In this document: positions 20,212 to 31,208 of the stretch, piece after piece
Layout of the letters: each line of letters begins with the position of its first letter
Numbering within the stretch: the stretch's first letter is position 1
Source: Thermoplasmata archaeon
Lineage (GTDB): Archaea > Thermoplasmatota > Thermoplasmata > Thermoplasmatales > Thermoplasmataceae
Length of the DNA stretch: 64,000 nt
Assembly: GCA_021806295.1 (NCBI GenBank)
Contig: JAJZXS010000018.1
Span: 1 to 64,000 of the forward strand
Reading direction: 5' to 3'
The notes under the pieces: generated by a model
What the model was told of the DNA's origin: nothing
Databases searched by the model: none
The model's input: only the letters and a program-made list of their open reading frames with translations
Position numbers and translations under genes: made by a program

Positions 20212-20559
20212 TTAATTTTTACTTTGCTTGTTTTTCATATCAGTTAGATACTTTTCCAGATAGGCAAGATCATTTCCTATGGTGTTTTCATTTTCCTTGA
20301 GCCACAGAAGGCCTCCGGCAGAATCTACTACAGTGCCTGCAAATTTCATATCCCCAACAAGCTGTTTCCAGTTGAATGGAATTTTTGAAATCACAGATAA
20401 ATACATTGCACTGTTGGATTTTCTTATATGTAACTTGCCATAGAATAAATCATCTTTCTTATAGTAAACCTCCGTGGCAAAGGGTTTATCACCGGGCCTC
20501 GGCGGTATTTCCGACTGCCCGGTAACTTCAGTGCCCTTTAAAAGGTCTGCATAGTTCAT
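20212..20559 (-). CDS. Small soluble protein, fourth gene of the succinate dehydrogenase operon (SdhD-like position)
   Basis: 115 aa, ATGA-type overlap with upstream CCG-domain gene; no TM or cysteine motif. Confidence 0.6.
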   Translation of the reverse strand: MNYADLLKGTEVTGQSEIPPRPGDKPFATEVYYKKDDLFYGKLHIRKSNSAMYLSVISKIPFNWKQLVGDMKFAGTVVDSAGGLLWLKENENTIGNDLAYLEKYLTDMKNKQSKN

Positions 20560-21431
20560 GATATCCCCCTTGACCTCAGATATTCTATGGATCCCTTTGA
20601 CATTCCAAGCTGCTTTGGCGTATACCCGAATGATAGGCCTATAAGCTGTGTTATATACAGTGCTGGAAGCCTCCAGTCCTGTTTAAACTGTCTCTGGATC
20701 TTGTCCTGGGTAACATCAAGCTGTAGATGGCAAAGTGAGCATGGATGAACCAGCATCTCAGAACCCTCATTCCTTGCACTGGATAATATGTTATTTGCCA
20801 TTTTCAGTGCAACAGGGGGATTTGAACCCATCAATGGAAAGCCACAGCATGCTGTTTTCATTGGAAATGCTACAGGAGTTGCACCCGTGGCAGCAACAAG
20901 ATCCATTACACTGTGTGGATTGAATGCAGATTCGAAACCCATTACATTTGATGGCCTCAGCAGCTGGCATCCGTAATATGTTCCGATCTTGATTCCGGTC
21001 AGTGGTCTTTTGACGTGTTTTCTTATATTCTCAATACCAACATCCCTGATAAGTACCCATATGAAATGCTCTGATTCCACACCGTTATCATATTCCTCCA
21101 TATTGGCATCCTTTAGCCTCTGATCGACATCTTCCTTCAGTACCGGATCGTTTTCATATTTGTCCGCAGCCACTTTATGTGAATTGAGGCATACACTGCA
21201 TGGAGTTGCCATCTTATCATAACCCATCTTTTCTACTTTTTCGAGATTTCTTAGATTAAGGGAGGCGTGGACAGCTTCATTCTTATCATCCATAAAGCCA
21301 CCACCGCAGCAGTTCCAGTCATCAACTTCCATAAGCTCTAAATCAAGGTCCTTTGCTATCAGTTGCGTTGCTATATCCACATCCTTTGCTATTCCGTGGG
21401 AGGCACATCCCGGATAATATGCTACTTTCAT
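20556..21431 (-). CDS. Succinate dehydrogenase/heterodisulfide reductase-type CCG-domain subunit
   Basis: YYPGCASHG...[10 protein letters not shown]...CSVCLNSH and [10 protein letters not shown]...[11 protein letters not shown]...CSLC: two CCG motifs. Confidence 0.88.
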   Translation of the reverse strand: MKVAYYPGCASHGIAKDVDIATQLIAKDLDLELMEVDDWNCCGGGFMDDKNEAVHASLNLRNLEKVEKMGYDKMATPCSVCLNSHKVAADKYENDPVLKEDVDQRLKDANMEEYDNGVESEHFIWVLIRDVGIENIRKHVKRPLTGIKIGTYYGCQLLRPSNVMGFESAFNPHSVMDLVAATGATPVAFPMKTACCGFPLMGSNPPVALKMANNILSSARNEGSEMLVHPCSLCHLQLDVTQDKIQRQFKQDWRLPALYITQLIGLSFGYTPKQLGMSKGSIEYLRSRGIS

Positions 21432-22369
21432 TTCTTCTCACCCATCATATTTTTGATTTCATTCATATTTTTTACATTGCTGTCTTTCTCAAATGCGTAT
21501 TTAAATTTACCAGATTTCAGCATATCTATGGCGTCTCTCATAGCCTCGCCGAACCCGAATGTTTTCAGGAAAAGAGTTGATTCTTTTATTTTTCCGGTTG
21601 TTTCTATGAGATTCTCAACTGTATCATCATGCTTCCTTGCCATTATTGTGATCGGTGTATTTCCCTTATACTGGTCAAGGTAGTTCTTTGTCTTCTTTAT
21701 GGCTATTACCGGCTGTACATCCTGGGGGCAAACCTCATAGCACATATAGCATGATGTGCACCTGTATGCGCTATCCATTAACAGATCAAGACGCTCCGAT
21801 TTCTTTGTGTCCCTCACATCGTCAATGAATCTGAATCCCTTGGCATGTGCTGCCGGACCCAGAAATTGTTCATCCTCCTTTACTGAGGGGCATGCAGATA
21901 CACATAACCCGCAGTATATGCACTCCTGGAATTTCCATACCTCGGTCTGGTTTTCAGGTGTCATGCGCTGTTCGTTTTCTCCCATAAGCACAGATTCGTC
22001 AGCAATAAGCCTAGGCATTACCTTGTACATTTTATCGTAGAAAACATCTATATCTGTAATGAGGTCCCTGACACCGGGATAATAATCCATGCTCTCAACG
22101 TTTATCTCATTCTTTTCGTCCACTGCCTGCAGGGCGATAGTTCTGCATGCAAGTGAAGGGATGCCGTTGATCTTCATTGAACAGCTTCCACAAACTGCCA
22201 TATGGCAGGATGCACGGTATGCCAGAGATGGGTCCTGCTCCGATTTTATTCTCCTGAGGACCTCTGTCATCTGTGTATATTTATCTGCCTTAAGTTTGTA
22301 GGACTTCCAGAATGCACCGTCTTTATCATTGTATTTCTTTATATTCACGGTTATTTCTTTTTCTTCCAT
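21428..22369 (-). CDS. sdhB: Succinate dehydrogenase iron-sulfur subunit
   Basis: [25 protein letters not shown] (2Fe-2S); [13 protein letters not shown] and [13 protein letters not shown] (FeS clusters). Confidence 0.95.
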   Translation of the reverse strand: MEEKEITVNIKKYNDKDGAFWKSYKLKADKYTQMTEVLRRIKSEQDPSLAYRASCHMAVCGSCSMKINGIPSLACRTIALQAVDEKNEINVESMDYYPGVRDLITDIDVFYDKMYKVMPRLIADESVLMGENEQRMTPENQTEVWKFQECIYCGLCVSACPSVKEDEQFLGPAAHAKGFRFIDDVRDTKKSERLDLLMDSAYRCTSCYMCYEVCPQDVQPVIAIKKTKNYLDQYKGNTPITIMARKHDDTVENLIETTGKIKESTLFLKTFGFGEAMRDAIDMLKSGKFKYAFEKDSNVKNMNEIKNMMGEKK

Positions 22370-24064
22370 TTAATACACCCTCACTTCTGGCTTCCACCTT
22401 GTATATGTTACAGGCTTATAAGATATTTTAACCTCGTCTCCTGCAAGATATGTTATAGTATGCTTCATCCAGTTTTTATCATCCCTCTCCGGGAAGTCAT
22501 CCCTGAAATGTGCCCCCCTTGTTTCTTTTCTGTTCAGGGCTGCTGTGGCCATGGTATATGCCACATCAAGCATGTTTCTTGTCTCCAGCGCATTGAATAA
22601 TTCAGTATTATAGTTAGATGTTTTGTCTGTTACATACATGGATCTTGCTCTGACCCTGAGATCCTTTATTTTTGAAACGGCCTCTGCCAGTTTGTCATTG
22701 TCCCTGAATATGCCAACATTATCCCACATTATATCCCTGAGTTCCTCCGTAAGGACACCGAAATGTTCTCCTGTTTCCCTCTTGATATAAGCATAGGCTG
22801 CATCTATTATTGGCTCTACATTGCTATTTGTCTCAACATTTTTATGCGTCTTCAGGAATTCTACCATGGTGTTTCCTGTTTCCCTACCATATACTACTGT
22901 TTCCAGGAGAGAATTTGAACCCAATCTGTTTGCTCCGTGTACAGAAACACAGGCTGATTCACCTGCAGAAAAGATCCCGTTAAGGTCGTGGTTGGTTCCA
23001 GTTGTATCCACATCGATTCCTCCCATGAAATAATGCTGTGCAGGCCTTACAGGTATCATTTCCTCGGAGGCATCCACTCCAGAGAAGTTCTTTGCCGCAT
23101 CGTATGCCAGTGCCAGCCTTTCTATTATGTACTTTTTGCCAAGGTGCCTGAGATCGAGTCCGAGGTAGCCCCCTTCAAAACCTCTGCCCTCTCTTATTTC
23201 TATAGTCATAGACCTTGAAACTATATCTCTGGGGGCAAGATCAAATTTATGAGGTGCATATTTTGCCATAAACCTTTCGCCCTTGTTATTCTTTAATATA
23301 GCCCCCTCTGCCCTGGCAGCCTCGCTTATAAGTATATCGGAGGGATACAGGCCGGTTGGGTGGAACTGTACAAACTCTGGGTCCTTCAATGCAACTCCTG
23401 AACGTAATGCTATGCCCTGCCCGTCTCCGGTATTTATGTAACTGTTTGTTGTATGCTTGTACATCATTCCTATTCCACCAGAAGCTATAAGCAGTGCCCT
23501 TGATTTAAGGTATATGGGATTCAGGGTTTTCATTTCCATGGCCACAAGCCCATTAACATTGTTTCCCTCTTTTACTATATCAAGGACATAGTATTCATTG
23601 TAATATTCTATGTTTTTGAACCCGGTTGAATGCTCAAAAAGCGTATGTAGAAGTGCCATCCCGGTTTTATCTGCAATGAACCTTGTTCTGGGATATGTCT
23701 GCCCGCCAAAGTACCTTAATGCTATTCTACCATCAGGCTGCCTGTTAAAGGGAGCACCCCATGCATCAAGGAGGCTTACTATCTCCCCTGATTTTTTCGA
23801 TAGCAATTCAGCCGCATCCTGATCAACAAGATAGTCTCCACCCTTTACCTCATCATATGACATGAAATCCGGATCGTCGTTTGGATCAGAATTTCCCATC
23901 ATATATGCTGCTATTCCACCCTCGGCAGCAGCGGAGTGTGACCTTGTGGGAAAAACCTTTGAAACAACGGCAACTGAAAATCCTGCAGCCGCAACTATAT
24001 TGGCAGCCATCAGTCCTGCCAGACCTCCTCCTAAAATAACTGCATCATATTCTTTTTTTTCCAT
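22370..24064 (-). CDS. sdhA: Succinate dehydrogenase flavoprotein subunit
   Basis: [79 protein letters not shown]. Confidence 0.97.
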   Translation of the reverse strand: MEKKEYDAVILGGGLAGLMAANIVAAAGFSVAVVSKVFPTRSHSAAAEGGIAAYMMGNSDPNDDPDFMSYDEVKGGDYLVDQDAAELLSKKSGEIVSLLDAWGAPFNRQPDGRIALRYFGGQTYPRTRFIADKTGMALLHTLFEHSTGFKNIEYYNEYYVLDIVKEGNNVNGLVAMEMKTLNPIYLKSRALLIASGGIGMMYKHTTNSYINTGDGQGIALRSGVALKDPEFVQFHPTGLYPSDILISEAARAEGAILKNNKGERFMAKYAPHKFDLAPRDIVSRSMTIEIREGRGFEGGYLGLDLRHLGKKYIIERLALAYDAAKNFSGVDASEEMIPVRPAQHYFMGGIDVDTTGTNHDLNGIFSAGESACVSVHGANRLGSNSLLETVVYGRETGNTMVEFLKTHKNVETNSNVEPIIDAAYAYIKRETGEHFGVLTEELRDIMWDNVGIFRDNDKLAEAVSKIKDLRVRARSMYVTDKTSNYNTELFNALETRNMLDVAYTMATAALNRKETRGAHFRDDFPERDDKNWMKHTITYLAGDEVKISYKPVTYTRWKPEVRVY

Positions 24065-24140
24065 GAAATTACCACCAGTATATATTTTTTACGTTATGCT
24101 ATAATGAAATAAAATATAAAATTTTTGATTGGCACTGTTT

Positions 24141-25109
24141 TCAGTGAGATGCAAAGTAGTCATCGGCCAGCTTGCAGTTCTTGTTCACTGAATCGACACT
24201 TTTCATCCATTCCTTTGCATCCTCTTCACTGAATTTGAGGTCGTATATTTCCTCTACACCGTTTTTGCCGATTTTAATCGGGACACCGATAAATTTGTTG
24301 CTTATTTTATAGTTTTCAGCGTGCTTACCGGTAAGGTATGCGGCACATGGTATTACTCTGTGCTCATCATTGATAACTGATTCTACCATGACAGATATGG
24401 AGATAGAGGGAGCATAGAATGCTGTACCTGTTTTATAGTAGTTAAGTATTTCACCGCCACCGAATCTGGTTCTCTTTATGATTTCATCAATTTTCTCCTT
24501 GCTCAAAAGGTTCGAAATTGGAATTCCTGATACACTGGAGTAATGTATGAAAGGTACCATGTCGTCGCCATGGCCTCCTATAACAAATGCATTGACATCC
24601 CTGACTGATACATCAAGAGCCTCTGCAAGAAATGTTCTGAATCTGGAACTGTCCAGGGACCCGCCGAGGCCTATTATCCTTTCAGGGCTAATGCCTGATG
24701 CCTTTTCAAGTGCATATGCCATTATATCTGCAGGATTTGTTACTGCTATGATTATTGAATCCGGAGAGTATTTCTTTATCTGCTCACCGATATCCTTCAT
24801 TATTCCTATATTCTTCACAAGAAGATCGTCCCTGCTCATCCCCGGCTTCCTCGCAAGCCCCGCTGTAACCACTATAACATCAGATCCCTTCAAATTCTTA
24901 TATTCTTCGGGGTTCTGAGTGCAGAATCCTTCTAATTTGCAATCAAAACCGAAATGTGGTGCTCCCTCCTGTATATCAAGGGCTTTTCCCTGTGCAACAC
25001 CGTCCACAATATCAAATATTTTGATATCCGCAATGTCCTTTATAGCCAGAACCTGTGCCACACTTGCACCGACTGCTCCTGCGCCGATAATAGAAATCTT
25101 TTTGTCCAT
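24141..25109 (-). CDS. mdh: Malate dehydrogenase (LDH/MDH superfamily)
   Basis: ISIIGAGAVGASVAQVLAIKD; VTAGLARKPGMSRDDLLVKN; VTNPADIMAYALEKASG; VIGGHGDDMVPFIHYSSVSG. Confidence 0.95.
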   Translation of the reverse strand: MDKKISIIGAGAVGASVAQVLAIKDIADIKIFDIVDGVAQGKALDIQEGAPHFGFDCKLEGFCTQNPEEYKNLKGSDVIVVTAGLARKPGMSRDDLLVKNIGIMKDIGEQIKKYSPDSIIIAVTNPADIMAYALEKASGISPERIIGLGGSLDSSRFRTFLAEALDVSVRDVNAFVIGGHGDDMVPFIHYSSVSGIPISNLLSKEKIDEIIKRTRFGGGEILNYYKTGTAFYAPSISISVMVESVINDEHRVIPCAAYLTGKHAENYKISNKFIGVPIKIGKNGVEEIYDLKFSEEDAKEWMKSVDSVNKNCKLADDYFASH

Positions 25110-25218
25110 GATAAGGTATAGTCATTAAAATTAAATATTTTTGTATTAACCCGAAAGTATTCAGGATTTTCAGAATAACTCATAAAGCGTATATATGAAA
25201 TTATGATAACGATTTATT

Positions 25219-26211
25219 ATGGTAGACTTAAAGAGCATGAAATTCGGGGATGAGCTGTTAAAACGTGGTTTTGCAAAAATGACCAAGGGTGGTGTCGTTA
25301 TGGATGTCACCAATGCTGAACAGGCAAAAATAGCCGAAAAGGCCGGAGCCGTTTCAGTAATGGCCCTGGAAAGAGTCCCGTCAGATATAAGAGCCCAGGG
25401 CGGGGTGGCGAGAATGTCAGACCCCCTGAAGGTTAAGGAGATACTGGATTCAGTTTCAATACCGGTTATGGCAAAGGTAAGGATAGGCCACCTCAGCGAG
25501 GCATCAATACTGGAATCGCTCGGTGTTGACATGCTGGATGAAAGTGAGGTTCTAACCCCGGCTGATCCATTTTACCATATAAACAAAAAACTCTACAAGG
25601 TGCCGGTGGTATGTGGCGCAAGGACATTTCCTGAGGCCGTCAGAAGGATATTCGAGGGTGCAGCAATGATCAGGACAAAGGGAGAGGCCGGCACAGGCAA
25701 TATAATAGAGGCAGTGAGGCACATAAGAACTGTAGGCGATGGAATATACATACTTAATTCGATGACAAACGACGAAATGTTCAAAGTAGCCGAAAATATA
25801 TCTAAAAGCTACACCAATCTCAGGGATTTGACCTCTGAAGACCTCTACGGGGAAGGTGAAAAGATGCCGTATAATAATGTATATTATGGTATGGACTTCA
25901 GGGAGATATCTAATGAAATATTCAAGATATTGAAGGAAATAAAGCATCTCAAAAGGCTCCCCTTGGTAAACTTTGCAGCCGGTGGAATTGCAACCCCTGC
26001 CGATGCAGCACTTATGATGAAGATGGGCATGGATGGTGTATTTGTTGGCAGTGGAATATTTAAATCCAGGGACCCGCAGAGGATGGCAGAGGCAATAGTT
26101 GATGCCACCGAAAATTATGAGGATTACAAATTGCTTGGAGAGATATCATCAGGACTTGAAGGAATGCACGGCCTTGACATTTCTGAAATTGAGAAACTCC
26201 AGAACAGGTAA
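25219..26211 (+). CDS. pdxS: Pyridoxal 5'-phosphate synthase lyase subunit
   Basis: [92 protein letters not shown]. Confidence 0.98.
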   Translation: MVDLKSMKFGDELLKRGFAKMTKGGVVMDVTNAEQAKIAEKAGAVSVMALERVPSDIRAQGGVARMSDPLKVKEILDSVSIPVMAKVRIGHLSEASILESLGVDMLDESEVLTPADPFYHINKKLYKVPVVCGARTFPEAVRRIFEGAAMIRTKGEAGTGNIIEAVRHIRTVGDGIYILNSMTNDEMFKVAENISKSYTNLRDLTSEDLYGEGEKMPYNNVYYGMDFREISNEIFKILKEIKHLKRLPLVNFAAGGIATPADAALMMKMGMDGVFVGSGIFKSRDPQRMAEAIVDATENYEDYKLLGEISSGLEGMHGLDISEIEKLQNR

Positions 26212-26225
26212 ATGCTGATGGAACT

Positions 26226-26807
26226 ATGAAAATAGGAATACTGAATGTCCAGGGAGATGTATCAGAACATTTCCAGATGGTCAGGCGGCTGCATCAAAAA
26301 TATGGTGTGGAGCCGGTAAACGTAAAGGAATTGAAGGATTTAAAGGACATTTCCGGATTAATTATACCTGGTGGTGAAAGCACTGTCATATATAAAATCC
26401 TGGGAAAATCCGGCATGGTTGATAGAATTATTGAAATGGCAAAATCAGGAATGCCTGTAATGGGTACCTGCGCTGGCGCAATAATACTTTCATCCGACAC
26501 CGGAGATAGCAGGGTAACCGGAATGAATCTAATCAGCATAACCATAAAAAGAAACGCATATGGAAGACAGATCAACTCATTTATAAAAACAGTGGATATC
26601 AATGGAATCGGAAAATTCCAGGCCGTTTTCATAAGGGCACCGGAAATAGAATCACCAGGCAGGGCAGATGTTATATCAAGCCTCGATGGAAGCCCTGTTA
26701 TGGTAAGGGAAAAGAATATACTGGCAATGACATTCCATCCAGAACTAACTGGAGATAGCAGAATACATGAATATTTCATATCCCAAGTGATATCCACTCC
26801 CAGCTGA
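26226..26807 (+). CDS. pdxT: Pyridoxal 5'-phosphate synthase glutaminase subunit
   Basis: IGILNVQGDVSEH; LIIPGGESTVIYKIL; MGTCAGAIILS; MTFHPELTGD. Confidence 0.96.
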   Translation: MKIGILNVQGDVSEHFQMVRRLHQKYGVEPVNVKELKDLKDISGLIIPGGESTVIYKILGKSGMVDRIIEMAKSGMPVMGTCAGAIILSSDTGDSRVTGMNLISITIKRNAYGRQINSFIKTVDINGIGKFQAVFIRAPEIESPGRADVISSLDGSPVMVREKNILAMTFHPELTGDSRIHEYFISQVISTPS

Positions 26808-26928
26808 CGCAGGTGGATTCATACTTAAGATCCCAGCCCCCTTAAAATAACATAATGTTGAAGTAAGACTCATGGGGTCTTCAAAACACCTTTAAAAAAA
26901 TAATTATATGATTTTATAATGTATAGTA

Positions 26929-27129
26929 ATGGAAAACCATACCGTTAGGAATCTTATAAAGCTGAATATTTCAATTGGTGTTCTGACTGTTATATTTGTC
27001 TCCTTTATAATATCGGATTTCAAACTTTATCTTGCCAACGTTCTCTTTATAGATATAATTGCAATAATACTGGGGATGTCCTTTGCAGTTACCATGTTTT
27101 TATGGGTAATTGGAATAACAAAGGCTTAA
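26929..27129 (+). CDS. Small two-TM membrane protein
   Basis: 66 aa with two hydrophobic helices; upstream sequence is AT-rich. Confidence 0.45.
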   Translation: MENHTVRNLIKLNISIGVLTVIFVSFIISDFKLYLANVLFIDIIAIILGMSFAVTMFLWVIGITKA

Positions 27130-27136
27130 TACGGTT

Positions 27137-27568
27137 ATGAAATCGCTTCTTATGCAGGATAAAATCGAAAATAACATGGTAGCAGCAAAATTTGAGGCAG
27201 GCGAAGATGTTATAGAAAATTTGAACACACTGGTTCAGAAGTACAGTATAAAATCCGGGTTCATTGAAATGGGAATAGGGATGGTAAAAAATCTGAAAAT
27301 TGGATACTGGAACATAAATAAATATGATGAACTCTACATAGAAGAAAGGTGCGAACTTGTTGCATTTCACGGGTCCATAGCTGATGATAAAAACCGTTTC
27401 CATATACACATCGGCGTGGCAAGAAAGGACCATCAGCTTTATGGTGGGCATTTCTTCAGTGGTGTGGCTGATCCACTGATGGAGGTCAAAATTACCAGGT
27501 TTGATACCGTTAAGTTTACGAGAAAGTATAATGAAAAATCCACTCTGAATGAGCTTGAAATAAAATAA
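27137..27568 (+). CDS. PPC-domain (PF03479/DUF296-like) protein
   Basis: IENLNTLVQKYSIKSGFIEMGIGMVKNLKIGYW...FHIHIGVARKDHQLYGGHFFSGVADPLMEVKI. Confidence 0.8.
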   Translation: MKSLLMQDKIENNMVAAKFEAGEDVIENLNTLVQKYSIKSGFIEMGIGMVKNLKIGYWNINKYDELYIEERCELVAFHGSIADDKNRFHIHIGVARKDHQLYGGHFFSGVADPLMEVKITRFDTVKFTRKYNEKSTLNELEIK

Positions 27569-27583
27569 TTTATATGACGTTTT

Positions 27584-28225
27584 ATGAATATTAATGAAAT
27601 TTTTTTGAGCATCCAGGGAGAAGGGTATTATACAGGTAAAAAGATGGTTTTTGTGCGAACTGAATACTGTAATCTTAGGTGCTCATGGTGTGATACAAAA
27701 TATTCTTTCAATGAGGGCAGGAATATGTCTGTGACAGAAATAGTTGATACTGTCAACAATATTGCAGGAAATGGCGTCAGCTGGGTATGCCTTACCGGAG
27801 GGGAACCACTGCTTCAGAGGGATGCCAACGAACTGATAAGTAAATTGTCCGATAAATACAGCATACTGCTTGAAACATCTGGCAGCCTTGATATAAAAAG
27901 GTTTTTACCTGATTATGCCTCCGTAAGGAAGGATATTGATTTCAAACTTCCATCCTCCGGGATGTACCGTAAATTCAATGATATCAATTTAAAGTATATG
28001 GATGAGAATGATTATATAAAATTCGTTGTAAATGATAAATATGATTTTTCCGTGGCATTGCAGGAAATGAAATATATGGATACAGGCACCGGAATAGTCA
28101 TACAGCCGGTTTATGGAACAGAAATCAAATGGCTTGCCGAGGAATTCCTGGAAAAGGCTCCTGACAATGCAAGGCTCATGCTGCAGGAGCACAAGTATAT
28201 ATATGGCGATATAAGGGGGGTTTAG
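27584..28225 (+). CDS. queE: 7-carboxy-7-deazaguanine synthase (radical SAM)
   Basis: EIFLSIQGEGYYTGKKMVFVRTEYCNLRCSWCDTKYSF (CxxxCxxC); LTGGEPLLQ. Confidence 0.92.
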   Translation: MNINEIFLSIQGEGYYTGKKMVFVRTEYCNLRCSWCDTKYSFNEGRNMSVTEIVDTVNNIAGNGVSWVCLTGGEPLLQRDANELISKLSDKYSILLETSGSLDIKRFLPDYASVRKDIDFKLPSSGMYRKFNDINLKYMDENDYIKFVVNDKYDFSVALQEMKYMDTGTGIVIQPVYGTEIKWLAEEFLEKAPDNARLMLQEHKYIYGDIRGV

Positions 28226-28801
28226 ATGGAACAGAAAAACGAAAAAGTATTGCGGGATAGTATAAAGCAGCTTGTATACAATTTGCATGAGGAATATGGG
28301 TGGTTTAACGAAGAGGAATTAAAAAACACCCCTGGGAGAATAGAAAATTTTTATAGGGAATGGTACGGTACCAGGAACTTTACATTCACGAAATTCAGGG
28401 TTTCTGGCCAGGAGAGCATGGTAATAATGAAGAATATTTCATTTTATTCAATGTGTTCCCATCACCTGCTTCCGTTTTTCGGAACAATAAATATAGCGTA
28501 TCTTCCGAGGCCTGGCGGATATATAGCGGGAGTGAGCAAGCTTGTCAGAGCAGTTAATAAGATTGCCAGCAAGCCCCAGCTTCAGGAAAATATGACATCT
28601 GAAATAGTTGAATTGCTATATGAAAATCTGAATCCACTCTTCGTAATGGTTACTGCAAAAGGACAGCATATGTGTATGATGATGCGCGGAGTCAAGCAGG
28701 AAAGTGCAACAATGGTTACATCCTCTGTCAAATACAGCGATATAGTTAAAAAGGAGCTGGAATCTTTGAAATCAGAAGCTTTAAAGATGATGGGTGAATA
28801 A
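28226..28801 (+). CDS. folE: GTP cyclohydrolase I
   Basis: FYSMCSHHLLPFFGTINIAYLPRPGGYIAGVSKLVR; AKGQHMCMMMRGVKQ. Confidence 0.93.
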   Translation: MEQKNEKVLRDSIKQLVYNLHEEYGWFNEEELKNTPGRIENFYREWYGTRNFTFTKFRVSGQESMVIMKNISFYSMCSHHLLPFFGTINIAYLPRPGGYIAGVSKLVRAVNKIASKPQLQENMTSEIVELLYENLNPLFVMVTAKGQHMCMMMRGVKQESATMVTSSVKYSDIVKKELESLKSEALKMMGE

Positions 28802-29273
28802 AATGTACGGCATAGAAATTACTGGAAGGCTTAAGGGATTGACATGGAGCGCGGGGCATTATGTTCCTGATAATGAAAAATGTAAAAAATTCCATGGGCA
28901 CGATTATTCTATCGACATTCTCATCGATTCCGGTGATGTTGAATCTTCCGGAATGCTGATGGATTTTACCCTGGTAAAAAAGGCTGTAAAACCTGTAATA
29001 GAGAGTATGGACCATAAATTTATTGTGCCTGGAACTGACATCAGGAAAGGCAATATTGACGGAATGATCGATATTGTTGTCAGGGGAATTTACAGGGGAA
29101 CTATGCCTGAAAGTGATGTTTTCATATTTCCATATCCTTCAGATACTGCTGAGTACATTGCAAAATACTGCTATGTTGAGATTTATAAAAAAATCAAAGG
29201 GATGATAAGGGATTTAAAAATGAAAATAATTATACATGAGGGACCTGGCAATCTGGCGTCATACACAGAATAA
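28794..29273 (+). CDS. queD: 6-carboxytetrahydropterin synthase-like protein
   Basis: WSAGHYVPDNEKCKKFHGHDYSIDILI; GMLMDFTLVKK; MDHKFIV; KIIIHEGP. Likely start ATG 28803. Confidence 0.88.
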   Translation: MNKMYGIEITGRLKGLTWSAGHYVPDNEKCKKFHGHDYSIDILIDSGDVESSGMLMDFTLVKKAVKPVIESMDHKFIVPGTDIRKGNIDGMIDIVVRGIYRGTMPESDVFIFPYPSDTAEYIAKYCYVEIYKKIKGMIRDLKMKIIIHEGPGNLASYTE

Positions 29274-29274
29274 T

Positions 29275-30021
29275 TCATTTTAAATTTTCATTATTCTTTT
29301 CCATTATAATTTCTGCAATAATACTTACGGCGATTTCATTGACTGTCACAGCATTTATGGATAATCCAGCCGGGCATTTTATACCGTTTCTGTCGGCATC
29401 GGGGTTATCTTTAAGCACGGACTCCATATCACGGTTGAACCTATTCCGGCTAGAAACAATAGCAAGATATCTCGGTTTTTCCATGAGAAAATGGGATATA
29501 TAAGGTATTTCATTTTCCGTTTTTGTAATTAGGAGCACAAAATCATCCCTGAAGTCAGATTCCATGAGATGCTTTGAATCCTTTTTATCATTGATGTTAT
29601 AGACTTCTGGCACCAGCCCTGTATACGGTATAAGTGTCTTCAGTGCCTCAAGGAGTTTATCGTTAAATGATTCCACAAGTATTACCATACTCCTTCGGTG
29701 CACATACGGCTCGATGAAAAGTTCTATCATTCCCCCGCATGTAGTATTCATGGCATAGTCAGAGGTTTTATTGTCCTTGTCCAGGGCTATCCTGAGGTAT
29801 TTGGTTTCATTTTTCTCGATGCACCTCTCAGCCTCCTTCAGAACAACATTATCAAGGGATGGACTTCCAAGAGTTCCCATGAGTACCTGTCCATGAATCG
29901 CAAGTATTTTGAATCCGGGTTTTGCTATAGAGGATCCGGATGTCCGTATAACAGTGGCAACAGCATAATCACTTTTACTTTTTTGCAAATCTGCCTGAAG
30001 AGGAAGTATATCATCGTACAT
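29275..30021 (-). CDS. XdhC/CoxI-family protein
   Basis: YAVATVIRTSGSSIAKPGFKILAIHGQVLMGTLGSPSLDNVVLKEA; NTTCGGMIELFIEPY. Confidence 0.8.
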   Translation of the reverse strand: MYDDILPLQADLQKSKSDYAVATVIRTSGSSIAKPGFKILAIHGQVLMGTLGSPSLDNVVLKEAERCIEKNETKYLRIALDKDNKTSDYAMNTTCGGMIELFIEPYVHRRSMVILVESFNDKLLEALKTLIPYTGLVPEVYNINDKKDSKHLMESDFRDDFVLLITKTENEIPYISHFLMEKPRYLAIVSSRNRFNRDMESVLKDNPDADRNGIKCPAGLSINAVTVNEIAVSIIAEIIMEKNNENLK

Positions 30022-30396
30022 AATGTTTAAACACCTGATTGTTTAAAACTTTTTTCAAATTTATGAAATTTATATATTTGTTTAAGCGTAATATATTATT
30101 ATCAGAATGTCAGCCAATAGTGGATGCTGATATTTTGATATCCGGATCCAAATGATAAAATGATGGTCATGTATGGCACGGATTAAAACAGTAAATCGGC
30201 ACCCCCATACTTTATGAAAAATCCGTTGTATGCAGACAATGAATATAAAGTAAGCATTTTCTGTAATAATGCAAAAAATATATACAATTTAACAACTTTT
30301 ATCTTATTAATAGGTAAATATCCTGATATTATATTAAATTTTGCCGTTATGCATAGTACTACGCAACAGATATACGGAATGTTGCAATTGAGATTT

Positions 30397-31098
30397 ATGG
30401 CAATAATAAAAGCAGATAAAGAAAAAATAAGTGATAAAGTGGTTATCCTGGGAAACCTTGATAGACAGAAAACTATCAATTCATACCTGAATAACGTAGA
30501 AAAAGTTTCTGAGTTTGCAGGTTATCACGCATACACAGGAGAGTATCAGGGAGAAAAAATAACCACAGTTTTCCATGGTATAGGAATACCATCCATGGCA
30601 TTGATTGTGGATGACCTGGTATCAATGGGTGCCAGAAAGATCGTGAGATTCGGATCGTCCTTTGCTGTCTCGGAAAAGGTGAAACCTGGTACAGCGGTAC
30701 TCCCCATAGGATATTCATATTATCCAGGAGGTGTATTCAGGCAGTATCTCAAAGATGATTACTCTATTGCACTTACTCCTGATTACTCCATGCTGAAAAG
30801 CGGTGAGGAAAGGCTTAATAAAGACGGCATGAAGGTAATGGTGGGAAACGTCTTTACCAGCGATGCTCTGATGACCCATAATAAAGAATTTGCAGAAAAA
30901 CTGGGAAGAGACGGGCATCTTGCCGTGGAACTCGAGGGCGCCGGCCTTTACTTTATTGCAAAACTGAAGGGTGCCAGTGCACTATCAGTGCATCTGGCAT
31001 ACGGCAACCTCGTAACCGGTGAAAGCCTTAAAGCTGAAGAGATTACTGCAAAGGAAAGAATTATCTCAAAGAACATACTGGACCTTCTGGTAGAATAA
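30397..31098 (+). CDS. Purine nucleoside/uridine phosphorylase family protein
   Basis: GIGIPSMALIVDDLVSMGARKIVRFGSS; AVELEGAGLYFIAKLKGASALSVHLAYGNLVTGE. ORF opens at 30214 but homologous region begins at ATG 30397. Confidence 0.85.
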   Translation: MAIIKADKEKISDKVVILGNLDRQKTINSYLNNVEKVSEFAGYHAYTGEYQGEKITTVFHGIGIPSMALIVDDLVSMGARKIVRFGSSFAVSEKVKPGTAVLPIGYSYYPGGVFRQYLKDDYSIALTPDYSMLKSGEERLNKDGMKVMVGNVFTSDALMTHNKEFAEKLGRDGHLAVELEGAGLYFIAKLKGASALSVHLAYGNLVTGESLKAEEITAKERIISKNILDLLVE

Positions 31099-31208
31099 AT
31101 CCAGTATTTTTATATATTTTTGCCAGCCTAACTGGATTATGCCAGAAACAATTGTGATCAGGACTCAAAAAACATCAAGAATTAAATAATAAAATTTATT
31201 ATCATATA

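Noticed and set aside
20820-20850. GGGATTTGAACCC-like string suggesting a tRNA T-arm
   Set aside because: Lies within the CCG-domain coding sequence and has no cloverleaf partners; similar GAATCC/GAACCC strings at 22912 and 46672 were also inside CDSs.
30022-30213. Intergenic segment with ATCCGGAT palindrome and TGATGG-like C-box strings, considered as a C/D sRNA
   Set aside because: No proper C (RTGATGA) and D (CTGA) box pair with correct spacing was found.
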